A DNA stretch of 64,000 nucleotides. Source: an uncultured Nostoc sp. Its GTDB lineage: Bacteria > Cyanobacteriota > Cyanobacteriia > Cyanobacteriales > Nostocaceae. Location of the stretch: assembly GCF_937863485.1 (NCBI RefSeq), contig NZ_CALMFY010000057.1, positions 1-64,000 on the forward strand, given 5' to 3'. The position numbers and the translations under genes are program-made. Under the pieces are notes generated by a model. That model was not told the DNA's origin. It did not search any database and saw nothing but the letters and a program-made list of their open reading frames with translations. Shown piece by piece: positions 35,293 through 44,927 of the stretch (its first letter is position 1; the number at the start of each line of letters is the position of its first letter).

Positions 35293-37878
35293 TTATTTTT
35301 CCTGAAATGTCCAGACTCCTTTATCCCAATCTCCATCTGTTGGAGGTGATTGTAACCAATGCTGACAACGCAACAGATGCAACATAGCAGCTTTATCATG
35401 CTTGTCTGCTGCCAAAACTTTGGCAAATTCAGCTCTAGCAAAGGTAAACTGGCGCTTAAGGTAATACTCGCGTCCTTTATGATAGTGCTCAATCACTTGC
35501 AGTTTTTCGCTTTCAATGGAATCAGAACGCAAACCCAGTAATTCATATATGGCTACTGGCTCATTTCTGCCTTTGACACGAATGTAATCTAATTCCCTAG
35601 CCCAAATATAATCTTGGCATGGTTTAAAAGTGTTATGGCTAATAATAATATCGCAACCATACTGTTTACTAACACTTTCTAGTCTGGAGCCAAGATTAAC
35701 ACCATCGCCAATAGCGGTAAATTCCATCCGCTTACTAGAGCCAATATTCCCACTAATCACGGTGTCAGAATTGATGCCAATGCCAATCTTAATTCCGGGC
35801 TTATCAACTGCGTAGCGGCGTTGATTAAATTCGTGCAGGCGATCGCGCATTTCTAAGGATGTTTGCACTGCCATCCAAGCGTGGTTTTCTAAGGGTAGGG
35901 GAGAACCAAACACAGCCATGATGGCGTCGCCGATGTATTTGTCAAGAGTACCTTTATGTTTAAAGACTGCCTCTACCATTGATTCAAAATATTCATTAAG
36001 CATACTCACCACTTCTTCTGCTTCCAAGTTTTCTGTCAAAGTGGTGTAGCCGCGAATATCAGAAAATAAAATCGAAACTTCTTTGCGATCGCCTCCTAGT
36101 TTAGCGTCATCTAGTTTCAGCAATTCTTCGGCTAATTCTTGGGTCATGTAGCGGTACATCGTACTCTTGAGTCGCTTCTCATCACTGATATCTTCCATCA
36201 CCACTAGCGCCCCACAGATTTGCTCTTGGTCGCTAGCATCGGCAATTGTATTAATCGATAAATTAATACTATGCTGTTTGATACTAGTGCTTAAAAGTGT
36301 GCGATCGGGGTAATATTGCTGGCGGCCTTTTAAGTCAACTGCGTGTAAAGCATCCTGATACCACTTGCTAAAGTCACCTTCTTTGATGCCGATCGCATCA
36401 GTAACTAATTTACCTTCTAAACGGTCTTCTGGCCCCAGTCCTAGCAAACGTTTGGCACTTTCATTAGCGGCGATAATTAATCCAGTTTTATCAGTGGAAA
36501 CCACTCCATTGGAAAGACTACGCAGAATATCCCGTTGCATTTGTTCTTGTTGCTTGACTGTGGCAAACAACTGGGCATTTTGCAGCGCTACTCCCGCTTG
36601 AATATTAAAAGCTTCCATAAATTCTTCATCATTGCGGTCAAAGCTAGCTTGGAAGCAATCAGGAGCTTTCGGCCAATCAGCTGGATTATAATGGGGAAAA
36701 TCTCCTGATTTCTTTTTATTTACGAGTTGGGTAACGCCAATCAGTTGTTGATCGGCGTTAAATACTGGCATACAAAGCAAGCTACAGGTACGATAGCCAT
36801 TTTGCTGGTCAATTTGTTTGGCTGTCTCCGAGTCAGGATCGTTGTACAAGTCAAAAGCAATATTTAGTTTTTTGCCAGAAACAGCTACTAGACCAGCAAA
36901 GCCTTTACCTACGGGGACTCGCAACTCCTTAATTGAACCATCATCCTGGGTGATTTTCGTCCACAATTCATCGCGATCGCGGTCTATTAACCATAAGGTA
37001 CTGCGATCGGCATTCATCAGTTCCTTGGCTTCATCCATCACCCGCTTCAGGGTGTCTTCTAAGTCGAGACTGCTTTGAGAGAGGGACTTGATCGCCTTCA
37101 TCAGCGCCGCCACTGCTCTTTGTTTTTGGGTGGCTACATAAAAAGAGCGTGAGGATTCTAAAATTAGGCGAATCGAAGCGGCAAATTCTCGAAATAATTC
37201 TTCGTCAGCACAGATAAAACCTTTGGTATCAATGCGCTCTGCAAGTGGAGCATCGTGATTATTTCCAGATTTTAATTTATTCAGTAATTGCACTACCGCA
37301 ACTAATTGCCTATGTTCATTCAACAATGGCAAAGCCAGCATGGTGTAGGTGCGATAGCCAGTTCTTTTTTCTTGTTCTTGGGCAAAATGCGATCGCGGGT
37401 CACTATAAAAATCAAAGGGAATATTGATAACTTGCTTGGAGGTGGCGACTTCCCCAGCAATGCCTTTATCAGCGGGGATGCGAATTTCTAAAGAGCGATC
37501 GCCCTCCCCCTCAGCCAGAATTGACCAGAGTTCTTGTTTTTCTTCATCCAATAAAAATATCGTTGTCCGGTCTGCCCCTAATAATTCCCCGGTTTTCAAG
37601 GTAATCGAATGCAACATTTCTTGCAGAAGAGTTTCAAACCCGTGAGAATCCAGCATTGACAGGGTTTGATGGACAATCTGTAATTTTTGCTCGACATCCT
37701 TAACGACCTGTTTAAAAGTATCCTGAGTCAGGGGAGCAAGAAACGTAGAAAAAGTTCCTTGTCTTGTGGCAAGAGCACCTACAGGAGCCGAATTTGCTTG
37801 TAATTCGCGGTTTTCTTGGTTGTGAACACCAATAATCATATCGGCGGTCTCCCCACAACTTCCTTGATACACTGACAT
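35293..37878 (-). CDS. cyaB1: Adenylyl cyclase, GAF-GAF-PAS-catalytic (CyaB1-like)
   Basis: Soluble class III cyclase of 861 residues, almost the length I remember for Anabaena CyaB1 (859). Domains: GAF-A about 85-235, GAF-B about 270-440, PAS about 455-570, catalytic domain about 600-780. Both GAF domains carry an NKFDE-type motif (NKLKSG... FICADEE and NKKKSG... FDRNDEE), the mark of cyclic-nucleotide GAFs. In the catalytic domain the metal Asp residues are in FSDIRGYT and GDAIMAVFG, Lys of LDKYIGD and Thr of EFTAIGD fit ATP specificity, and NLGSRLE carries the transition-state residues. A TPR-like tail ends the protein. cAMP probably activates it through GAF-B. Confidence 0.93.
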   Translation of the reverse strand: MSVYQGSCGETADMIIGVHNQENRELQANSAPVGALATRQGTFSTFLAPLTQDTFKQVVKDVEQKLQIVHQTLSMLDSHGFETLLQEMLHSITLKTGELLGADRTTIFLLDEEKQELWSILAEGEGDRSLEIRIPADKGIAGEVATSKQVINIPFDFYSDPRSHFAQEQEKRTGYRTYTMLALPLLNEHRQLVAVVQLLNKLKSGNNHDAPLAERIDTKGFICADEELFREFAASIRLILESSRSFYVATQKQRAVAALMKAIKSLSQSSLDLEDTLKRVMDEAKELMNADRSTLWLIDRDRDELWTKITQDDGSIKELRVPVGKGFAGLVAVSGKKLNIAFDLYNDPDSETAKQIDQQNGYRTCSLLCMPVFNADQQLIGVTQLVNKKKSGDFPHYNPADWPKAPDCFQASFDRNDEEFMEAFNIQAGVALQNAQLFATVKQQEQMQRDILRSLSNGVVSTDKTGLIIAANESAKRLLGLGPEDRLEGKLVTDAIGIKEGDFSKWYQDALHAVDLKGRQQYYPDRTLLSTSIKQHSINLSINTIADASDQEQICGALVVMEDISDEKRLKSTMYRYMTQELAEELLKLDDAKLGGDRKEVSILFSDIRGYTTLTENLEAEEVVSMLNEYFESMVEAVFKHKGTLDKYIGDAIMAVFGSPLPLENHAWMAVQTSLEMRDRLHEFNQRRYAVDKPGIKIGIGINSDTVISGNIGSSKRMEFTAIGDGVNLGSRLESVSKQYGCDIIISHNTFKPCQDYIWARELDYIRVKGRNEPVAIYELLGLRSDSIESEKLQVIEHYHKGREYYLKRQFTFARAEFAKVLAADKHDKAAMLHLLRCQHWLQSPPTDGDWDKGVWTFQEK

Positions 37879-38273
37879 AATCGGTATTTTATATAGCAGG
37901 ATAAGATTTTAGATTTAACAATGAAATTAAATTTATGTAAGTGGTGCTAAAAACAACAATTGCTTGATATTACCCATAGTTTAATCGCTTGTTTAGCTAG
38001 CGTCATCCTGTGGAGTCAGGTGGAAGTCAAGCAATTTTGGATCATGGAATTGTCGTAAGCGTTGCGTAAAGCCTGCGGCAACTCTTAGAGACGCTCTTGC
38101 GTTCGCTTAGAGCGAGTCCGCGAGCGTTAGATTTGGAATTTGGGATAATTATGATGTCCGGGCAATTAAGCATAATACCCCAAGCCCAAAGAGCCAAAGC
38201 TGCGTTTGAGCTAACCTAAGAGCCTGCTGTTAGGGGGTGGGATGAATTTCATTTTCAAAAAATTTATTTTTGT

Positions 38274-38408
38274 TAGGACTTACGCAAGAACTCTCTGAAA
38301 CTCTTATTCCTTTGTGTCCAACTCTTGGAGACGCTGCGCGTAGCTTGCTTCTCCGTAGGAGTATGCGTCCTTTGCGGTTCGTTTTATCATGATTTTGCGT
38401 AAGTCCTG
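38274..38408 (+). repeat. MITE family A, copy 2, with internal insert
   Basis: Ends are AGGACTTACGCA and TGCGTAAGTCCT, forming terminal inverted repeats. Compared with copy 1, about 40 bp are added between GTGTCC and TCCTTTGCGG; the addition (AACTCTTGGAGACGCTGCGC and onwards to GGAGTATGC) is one of the window's short palindromic repeats. No ORF. Confidence 0.85.
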
Positions 38409-38423
38409 TTTGTAATGAATCTA

Positions 38424-38525
38424 AGGGACTTCCAGTTAAAAAACCATCCCATCTCCGGGGCGCAAGGCCAAGATCCCCTACAAATGTACAAATAATTTTG
38501 GATAATTTATTTTTTGTCAGTCCCT
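38424..38525 (+). repeat. MITE family B, copy 1, overlapping the 3' end of the kinase gene
   Basis: It starts AGGGACTTCCAGTTAAAAAA and ends TTTTTTGTCAGTCCCT; the outer seven bases are inverted repeats. The closely similar copy is at 57100-57200. The stop codon and last residues of the kinase at 38507-43939 lie within the element. Confidence 0.85.
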
Positions 38526-41500
38526 AATAACACGATCGCCTTTACCAATTCCTGTGGATCTACAGGTTTGGAAATATGCTGTTGAAATCCGACAGCGATC
38601 GCTTGCTGCTGATCCATCTCACCAGCATAGGCAGTTAAGGCGATCGCTGGAATTGTCCCGCCTTGCTCTGGTTTTAGACTTCTCACCTGTCGCATCAGCA
38701 TGTAACCATCCATTTCTGGCATCCCAATATCGCTGATGATCAGATTTGGCTGGGATTGACTCAGTGTAGTTAAAGCTGCAATGGCTGAGGTTACGGTGAT
38801 CACAGTTGCACCATACTGCTCTAGCATGAAGGACAAAAATTCTCGCATATCTGCATCATCATCCACCACGAGAATCTGTAAGCCAGACAAGGGTGAAGAT
38901 TGATCTGCCAGAAGTGAGGAATTATCTTTTGCATCCTTGATTCCTTTGCTTTCATCCTGTAAGCATGGAAGTATGACGGTGAAAGTTGCTCCTTGTCCTT
39001 CGCCCAGGCTTTCTGCTTGAACAGTTCCCCCGTGAAGTTCTACAAGATGCCGGACGATCGCTAATCCTAAACCTAAACCGCCAAATTTTCGAGTTGTGGC
39101 ACTATCTGCTTGACGGAAATAATCAAAGACATAAGCTAAGAACTCAGGTACAATCCCCTTCCCTGTGTCAGTTATGCAGATTTGTACCTGTAAGCCAACC
39201 TGCTCTAATTTAATTTTTACCTGTCCCCCAGTGGGAGTAAACTTAATGGCATTGGAAAGGATATTCCAAATGACTTGTTGCAATCGATTGGCATCGCCTA
39301 AAACTTGCCCGACATCAGATTCAAGAATTGTCTGAATCTCGATGGACTTGGCCTGTGCTGATAAACGCACTGTCTCGATCGCAGCTTCAATGACTGATAC
39401 CAAATTAATCGGGTAGAAGTTGAGATTAAGTTTACCCTGAAGGATGCGGGAGACATCGAGCAAATCTTCAATCAATTGGGTTTGTAACTTGGCGTTGCGC
39501 TCAATGGTTTCGAGGGCGCGATCGCTTGTTAATTGGTCAAGTTTGCGGGTTCGCATCAGTTTTGTCCAACCCAGAATTGGGTTAAGCGGTGTTCTCAGTT
39601 CATGAGACAGCACAGCTAGAAATTCATCTTTGATCCGGTTTGCTGATTCAGCAGCGTTTCGCGCCGTTCGTTCGGCTTCGTAAAGGTGGGCGCGAGCGAT
39701 CGCTTGGGCGCATTGTTGAGCAACAGCCAAGATAAACGCTTGATCTTCTCCACTAAGTAGTTGAGGCTGGGCAAATCCCAAAGTTATACCTCCAACTGCC
39801 CAACCTTCTACCATCAATGGAATAGAAATCCAGGGATCAATGTCATATTGAGCGTAAATTTCAGCTAGATGAGGGTAACGAGCTATCTGATTTTGTCTCG
39901 ATTGTGCCCAAATAGGTTGCCCAGTCCGCACGGCTTCTGCTAGGGGAAAGGGTAAATCTATGGCAAAATGCCGCCAAGTGTCCAGCAAATCTTGGTTATA
40001 GCCAACCGCACGCACAATTTCCAGTTCAGTTTTACTTTCATTCAGCAAAGCGACGAGGGCTGAACTAGCTCCCAAGGCAGCCATGCTCTGCTCGACAATG
40101 ACTTCAGATACTTGGGCTGGTGTCAGCGATTCTGAAAGGGCAGCTGTGATCGACTGGAGACGGGCAATTCGCTCTAATGCTCGCTCTGCTGTTGTTTGTG
40201 CTTGCTGCGCTTCTTGGTAAAGGCGGGCATTATCGATGGCGATCGCAGCTCGATGGGCAACATCTTCTGCCAGTGACAAGTCAGCTATGCTGTAACGACG
40301 TTCTGATTCAGCAGTCACAAAGGAAATTGCACCAAAAATTCTTTCACGTGCCATCAAGGGCAAAATTATACATGACTTTAAACCAAGTTCACGCAGAATC
40401 CGCAGATGTTCTGGATCTTCGATGGCTGCTGCTAGGGCTGCATCTGAAATTTCAGTTACCATTTCTGCAAGTCCTGTACGCAGCACCTTAGCCACACCTT
40501 CAGATACATCCAAATCTCTGGGATAACGCTGATAGAGTTCCCAGGCGAGTTTCACTTTCTCTGGATCTCGGTGGGCAACTGCTACTTGATTAATTGCTTG
40601 ATTGTCTTGCAGGAGATTAACACTGCACCAATCGGCAAAGTAGGGCACAACCAGGTTTGCCACGCTTGTTAGCGTGCTTTCGTAATCAAGGGAAGAGGCG
40701 AGTGTTGTACTGACTTGAGCCAAAAACGCTGCTCGTTGCTGAGCGGCTTCTGCTTCCAGACGGGCAGTTTGCTCTTGAATTAGTTGAATACGTTTGGCTT
40801 CAGATTGTTTGCGATCGGTGATATCAAGCACAACACCACTCATGTGTGTGGCTTTATCTGCTTCGTTGAAAAAGGCTTTTCCCCGGCAGGCTAGGTAGCG
40901 GATGCTGCCGTCATTCCAAATAATTCGATATTCTAAATCATGCTCCACGCCTTCGTTAATCGCTCGACTCAAAGATTGAGCCAGCAATCCCCGATCATCT
41001 GGATGCAGGCGAGCTAAAATTGCTTCGGAGGTGGCAACAAAGGTTTCAGGTGTTAACCCAAATAGTTGATAAGTTTGCTCATCCCAGTCAAACTGATCAT
41101 TGGTAATATCCCAACTCCAAACACCGATTTGGGCAGACTTCAACGCCAGGTTGAGTTGTTCTTGGCTATTTTCTAGACCTTGATAAAGATGAGCATTTTC
41201 TAGAGAAATCGCAATTTGAACTGTCAAAATCTCTAGTACAGCAAGTTTATCCTGTGTAAAAGCGCTGGGGATGAGATTGTTTTCTAAATATAAAATACCA
41301 AGTAGTTTCGACTGACGGGCGATCGGCAAACAAAGTACAGATTTAGGTTGCTTTTGAATTACATACTCATCTCCAGAAAACAGATTCAGCTCAGTGGCAT
41401 TCGGCAAAATCACTGTTTCTTGAGTTCGCTGAACATAATTCAGGATTGATTGAGGAATAACCTGTGAAATGTCGCCCTTTAATACGGGTCGATAAATATT

Positions 41501-43939
41501 GGGCTTTGCTGCCTGGGGATTAACCTTAGCTTCTACTTCTATTACCATATTTTGCTCGGTTTCAAGCAACAAATAACCGATTTCTGCTCCTGCTTGCTCG
41601 ATGACAATCTGCATTAATGTCTTCAACAACCGTGAAAGCAAAATTTCACTAGATATTGTTTGAGATGCTTTAACAACCGATAGAAAGTCTAGATGTTCAC
41701 CTGTAGTAAAAAAGGTTCCGTTAGAGACAGACTGTTGTCGTGGCAATAGCTGAGGATAGCACTCTTCGAGTTGCTTGACTTTAGCAGATGCCTCCCAGCG
41801 TCCATAGGAATTTTTAGCTGCTTGCAAGTAGGTTTTGGCAATTAATTCAAACTTCCGCTCTAATCCCAGCGACTTTGATTCATCGGCAATTAAGGCGTAA
41901 GCAGCTTGTTGAACTCGATCATGGTAAAAACGATAGTTTTTTTGGGTACTTTCATCTGACTCAATGGGGATAATTAATCCTCTTAAAATTGCTTCAACAA
42001 GTGCGTTTGCCGTTTCTTGAATAGATTGTTCACCAACGATCGCTAAAACTTCTAAATCAAAGCGATTACCAATACAGGAGGCTAACTTAAGCACCTGTTG
42101 AGTTGGGGGTGGCAGTTTTTGCATCCGCCCAATCATCAAATTGACAATATTATCTGTAATGCCTTGGGCTTCAATCTGAGCTAGATTCCATTGCCAAACA
42201 CCATGTTGGCGATCAAAATTCAGCAGATTTTCTTGATGCAGTGTTTTTAGAAATTCATTTACAAAAAAAGGATTACCGTCAGTTTTTTGGATAATTAATT
42301 GAGCAAGAGGTTCGACTCGTTCTGCTGAACTATGCAATGTATCAGCAATCAACTGATTTACATAAATAAGATTTAAGGGAGTCAGTACAATTTCAGTTAT
42401 TTTTGCTCCATACTGGTGAACCTTCTCCATCATCAAATTTATGGGATATACAACATCTATTTCGTTATCTCGATAGGCCAAAATGAAGCAGAGATACTGG
42501 ATATTAGAGCCAGTAATAATAGTTTGAATTAAGTTTAAAGTAGCGCTGTCTGCCCACTGCATATCATCTAAAAAAACAGTGAGTGGATGCTCTTTTTGAG
42601 CAAAGACGCTGATAAAGTTCTGAAACACCAAGTTGAATCGATTTTGAGATTCAGCAGGCCCCAATGGTATATGAGACTGTTCTCCAATGATTAGTTTAAG
42701 TTCTGGAATTAGATTAGCAATTAGTCTACCATTGTTCCCTAATGCTGCTTGTATTCGCTTTTTCCAGGTAGCAAGTTTATCTTCGGGCTGCATTAAAATT
42801 TGCCGAACAAGTGTTTGAAAAGCTTGAACAATGGTGGAATAAGGAATATCTCGTTTGTATTCATCAAACTTACCACAGATAAAAACCCCGTGTTCTTTGA
42901 CAATCGGCTTGTGAATCTCTTTCACCAGAGAAGATTTCCCAACCCCAGCATAGCCAGAGACAAACACTATCTCTGGTTTTCCTTGGCTAACAACTCGCTC
43001 AAATGCTTGGAGAAGCTTGGCAATTTCTTGTTCTCGTCCATACAATTTCTGGGGAATTTGAAAGCGCTCTGAGATATCTTGCTCACCCAAAACAAAGGAT
43101 TGGATTTCTGTGGTTGTCTGCAATTGCTCTAAGCACCGTTCCAGATCAAATTGCAGACCTAAAGCGCTCTGATATCTCTGTTCTGCAACCTTGGACAGCA
43201 ATTTTATGATGATGTCACAAAGCATTTCGGGAATATCAGAGTTTAGCTTTTTCGGGGATGGCGGAGATTTGGCGATATGACAATGCACCCACTCTAAGGG
43301 GTCTTTGCCTTGAAACGGTAGCTCACCTGTGAGCATTTCATAGAAGGTGACTCCCAGTGAATACAAATCGCTGCGATGGTCAATCCCTCGATTCATCCGC
43401 CCGGTTTGCTCAGGTGACAGATATGGTAGACTGCCTTCAATGCGACTGGAACTGCTAACCCTTTGCTGCTCATAGGGAATGAAAGCAGCAATTCCAAAAT
43501 CAGCAATCTTGACCTGATTAGTTTCGAGGTTAACTAAGATATTTTGTGGCTTAATATCTTTGTGAACAATGTGATAGCTGTGAATTTGTGCAAGTCTGCT
43601 GGTGATTTCAATAGCAATCTTCAAAAATGGAACAGGCTGTTGAAATTGGTCTAGCAACAGGTCAAGCGATCGCCCCCCAAAATCCTCCATAATTAGATAA
43701 GGGATTCCCTGGTGCATCTCTAAGGCGTAGGCTTTGACTGCTGCTGCAATGTTTAACCTTTGAGCGATCGCATACTCATGCTTAAATTGCTCAATATTAT
43801 TGGGTGTACACTGTTCTGGACGTAGCCCTTTGATAATTACCGGACACTGATCTTTAACTTTGATTCCACGGTATATGACTGCTTTTACCCCTGCTTTTAA
43901 CAAAGTGACAATTTGAAATCCGGGTAATGCAATCATCAT
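38507..43939 (-). CDS. Giant Ser/Thr kinase - ATPase - GAF/PAS - hybrid histidine kinase
   Basis: Signalling protein of 1810 residues. In order: Ser/Thr kinase (about 8-270; VIIKGL lysine, VHKDIKPQN, ADFGIA), large AAA/STAND-like ATPase (about 300-640; Walker A GYAGVGKSS, Walker B TVFLDDMQWAD), GAF (770-935), PAS with PAC (950-1070), GAF (1085-1245), GAF (1260-1405), HisKA (LSHELRTPLNPILGW), HATPase (N box NILSNAIKF, GGLGLGLAIV) and a C-terminal receiver (VVDDDADM, Asp in IISDIGMP). HstK-like proteins of Nostoc/Anabaena share the kinase pairing. The ending GTDKK and stop come from a MITE. It is followed on the same strand, after about 630 bp, by the cyclase gene. Confidence 0.93.
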   Translation of the reverse strand: MMIALPGFQIVTLLKAGVKAVIYRGIKVKDQCPVIIKGLRPEQCTPNNIEQFKHEYAIAQRLNIAAAVKAYALEMHQGIPYLIMEDFGGRSLDLLLDQFQQPVPFLKIAIEITSRLAQIHSYHIVHKDIKPQNILVNLETNQVKIADFGIAAFIPYEQQRVSSSSRIEGSLPYLSPEQTGRMNRGIDHRSDLYSLGVTFYEMLTGELPFQGKDPLEWVHCHIAKSPPSPKKLNSDIPEMLCDIIIKLLSKVAEQRYQSALGLQFDLERCLEQLQTTTEIQSFVLGEQDISERFQIPQKLYGREQEIAKLLQAFERVVSQGKPEIVFVSGYAGVGKSSLVKEIHKPIVKEHGVFICGKFDEYKRDIPYSTIVQAFQTLVRQILMQPEDKLATWKKRIQAALGNNGRLIANLIPELKLIIGEQSHIPLGPAESQNRFNLVFQNFISVFAQKEHPLTVFLDDMQWADSATLNLIQTIITGSNIQYLCFILAYRDNEIDVVYPINLMMEKVHQYGAKITEIVLTPLNLIYVNQLIADTLHSSAERVEPLAQLIIQKTDGNPFFVNEFLKTLHQENLLNFDRQHGVWQWNLAQIEAQGITDNIVNLMIGRMQKLPPPTQQVLKLASCIGNRFDLEVLAIVGEQSIQETANALVEAILRGLIIPIESDESTQKNYRFYHDRVQQAAYALIADESKSLGLERKFELIAKTYLQAAKNSYGRWEASAKVKQLEECYPQLLPRQQSVSNGTFFTTGEHLDFLSVVKASQTISSEILLSRLLKTLMQIVIEQAGAEIGYLLLETEQNMVIEVEAKVNPQAAKPNIYRPVLKGDISQVIPQSILNYVQRTQETVILPNATELNLFSGDEYVIQKQPKSVLCLPIARQSKLLGILYLENNLIPSAFTQDKLAVLEILTVQIAISLENAHLYQGLENSQEQLNLALKSAQIGVWSWDITNDQFDWDEQTYQLFGLTPETFVATSEAILARLHPDDRGLLAQSLSRAINEGVEHDLEYRIIWNDGSIRYLACRGKAFFNEADKATHMSGVVLDITDRKQSEAKRIQLIQEQTARLEAEAAQQRAAFLAQVSTTLASSLDYESTLTSVANLVVPYFADWCSVNLLQDNQAINQVAVAHRDPEKVKLAWELYQRYPRDLDVSEGVAKVLRTGLAEMVTEISDAALAAAIEDPEHLRILRELGLKSCIILPLMARERIFGAISFVTAESERRYSIADLSLAEDVAHRAAIAIDNARLYQEAQQAQTTAERALERIARLQSITAALSESLTPAQVSEVIVEQSMAALGASSALVALLNESKTELEIVRAVGYNQDLLDTWRHFAIDLPFPLAEAVRTGQPIWAQSRQNQIARYPHLAEIYAQYDIDPWISIPLMVEGWAVGGITLGFAQPQLLSGEDQAFILAVAQQCAQAIARAHLYEAERTARNAAESANRIKDEFLAVLSHELRTPLNPILGWTKLMRTRKLDQLTSDRALETIERNAKLQTQLIEDLLDVSRILQGKLNLNFYPINLVSVIEAAIETVRLSAQAKSIEIQTILESDVGQVLGDANRLQQVIWNILSNAIKFTPTGGQVKIKLEQVGLQVQICITDTGKGIVPEFLAYVFDYFRQADSATTRKFGGLGLGLAIVRHLVELHGGTVQAESLGEGQGATFTVILPCLQDESKGIKDAKDNSSLLADQSSPLSGLQILVVDDDADMREFLSFMLEQYGATVITVTSAIAALTTLSQSQPNLIISDIGMPEMDGYMLMRQVRSLKPEQGGTIPAIALTAYAGEMDQQQAIAVGFQQHISKPVDPQELVKAIVLLGTDKK

Positions 43940-44120
43940 GCCAAATACTCCAGGCGTACTTCTTCAGGAATAATCCGAGCTTAATTGTATTTTAAATACA
44001 TTTCCTTGGGCAGATTAAATTTAGATAATATTAGGTTTGGATAATTACTTTTACTGACTCCTAAACCAAAAATAAGCTAAAATTCAAGCAGAGTAAGCAT
44101 TCCCCGCTCATTAACTCCCC

Positions 44121-44861
44121 ATGCTTGATAACCTGCAAACCCAAATTTACCAACTAGAACAATTTGCCAACAGCCTCGTTTCTAACCAACTGACACACCT
44201 GAGTGTGGCGAGTATTGGTATCATCTTTGCAGCTGGCTTGCTCACTAGTCTCACACCCTGTATGCTTTCTATGCTGCCAATTACCATTGGTTACATCGGT
44301 GGTTATGAAGCCAAAAGCCGTTTGCAAGCAGCTGCTCAATCAACTTGGTTTGCTTTCGGATTAGCAACTACATTGGCAGGATTAGGAATATTAGCAGCTT
44401 TGGTAGGAAAAGTCTACGGTCAAGTGGGAATTGGTTTGCCGATTATCGTCAGCATTATCGCCATTCTCATGGGGCTGAACTTACTAGAAGCTCTACCTCT
44501 GCAATTTCCATCCTTGGGTGAAACGAATTGGATTTCGCCAGATTTACCAGCAGGATTGCGTTCCTATTTGCTGGGGCTGACTTTCGGCTTAGTCGCATCC
44601 CCTTGTAGCACGCCTGTTTTAGCTAGCTTACTAGGTTGGATTGCCAATACACAAGACTTAATTTTAGGCGCTGTTTTGCTACTTTCTTACACAGGCGGTT
44701 ATGTAGCACCATTGATTTTGGCGGGTACTTTTACAGCTTCAATTAAAAAGTTACTGGAATTGCGTCGCTGGTCTGGTTGGATTAACCCAGTCAGCGGGGC
44801 GCTGTTGGTAGGATTCGGTGTATTTTCCTTAATTTCTCGGATTCCCATTGGCAGTTTTTAA
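44121..44861 (+). CDS. ccdA: Cytochrome c biogenesis protein CcdA
   Basis: Membrane thiol-disulfide carrier of 246 residues with six transmembrane segments. The two redox cysteines are in SLTPCMLSMLP and VASPCSTPVLAS, as expected for CcdA. It passes reducing power across the thylakoid or plasma membrane so that apocytochrome c cysteines are kept reduced for heme attachment by system II. It is followed after 66 bp by ccs1, a standard cyanobacterial pairing. Confidence 0.95.
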   Translation: MLDNLQTQIYQLEQFANSLVSNQLTHLSVASIGIIFAAGLLTSLTPCMLSMLPITIGYIGGYEAKSRLQAAAQSTWFAFGLATTLAGLGILAALVGKVYGQVGIGLPIIVSIIAILMGLNLLEALPLQFPSLGETNWISPDLPAGLRSYLLGLTFGLVASPCSTPVLASLLGWIANTQDLILGAVLLLSYTGGYVAPLILAGTFTASIKKLLELRRWSGWINPVSGALLVGFGVFSLISRIPIGSF

Positions 44862-44927
44862 TTTCAATCCTTGATAGTGCCTGATTGAGATTTATATTAT
44901 CAATACATTTGTAATATTTTACACATA

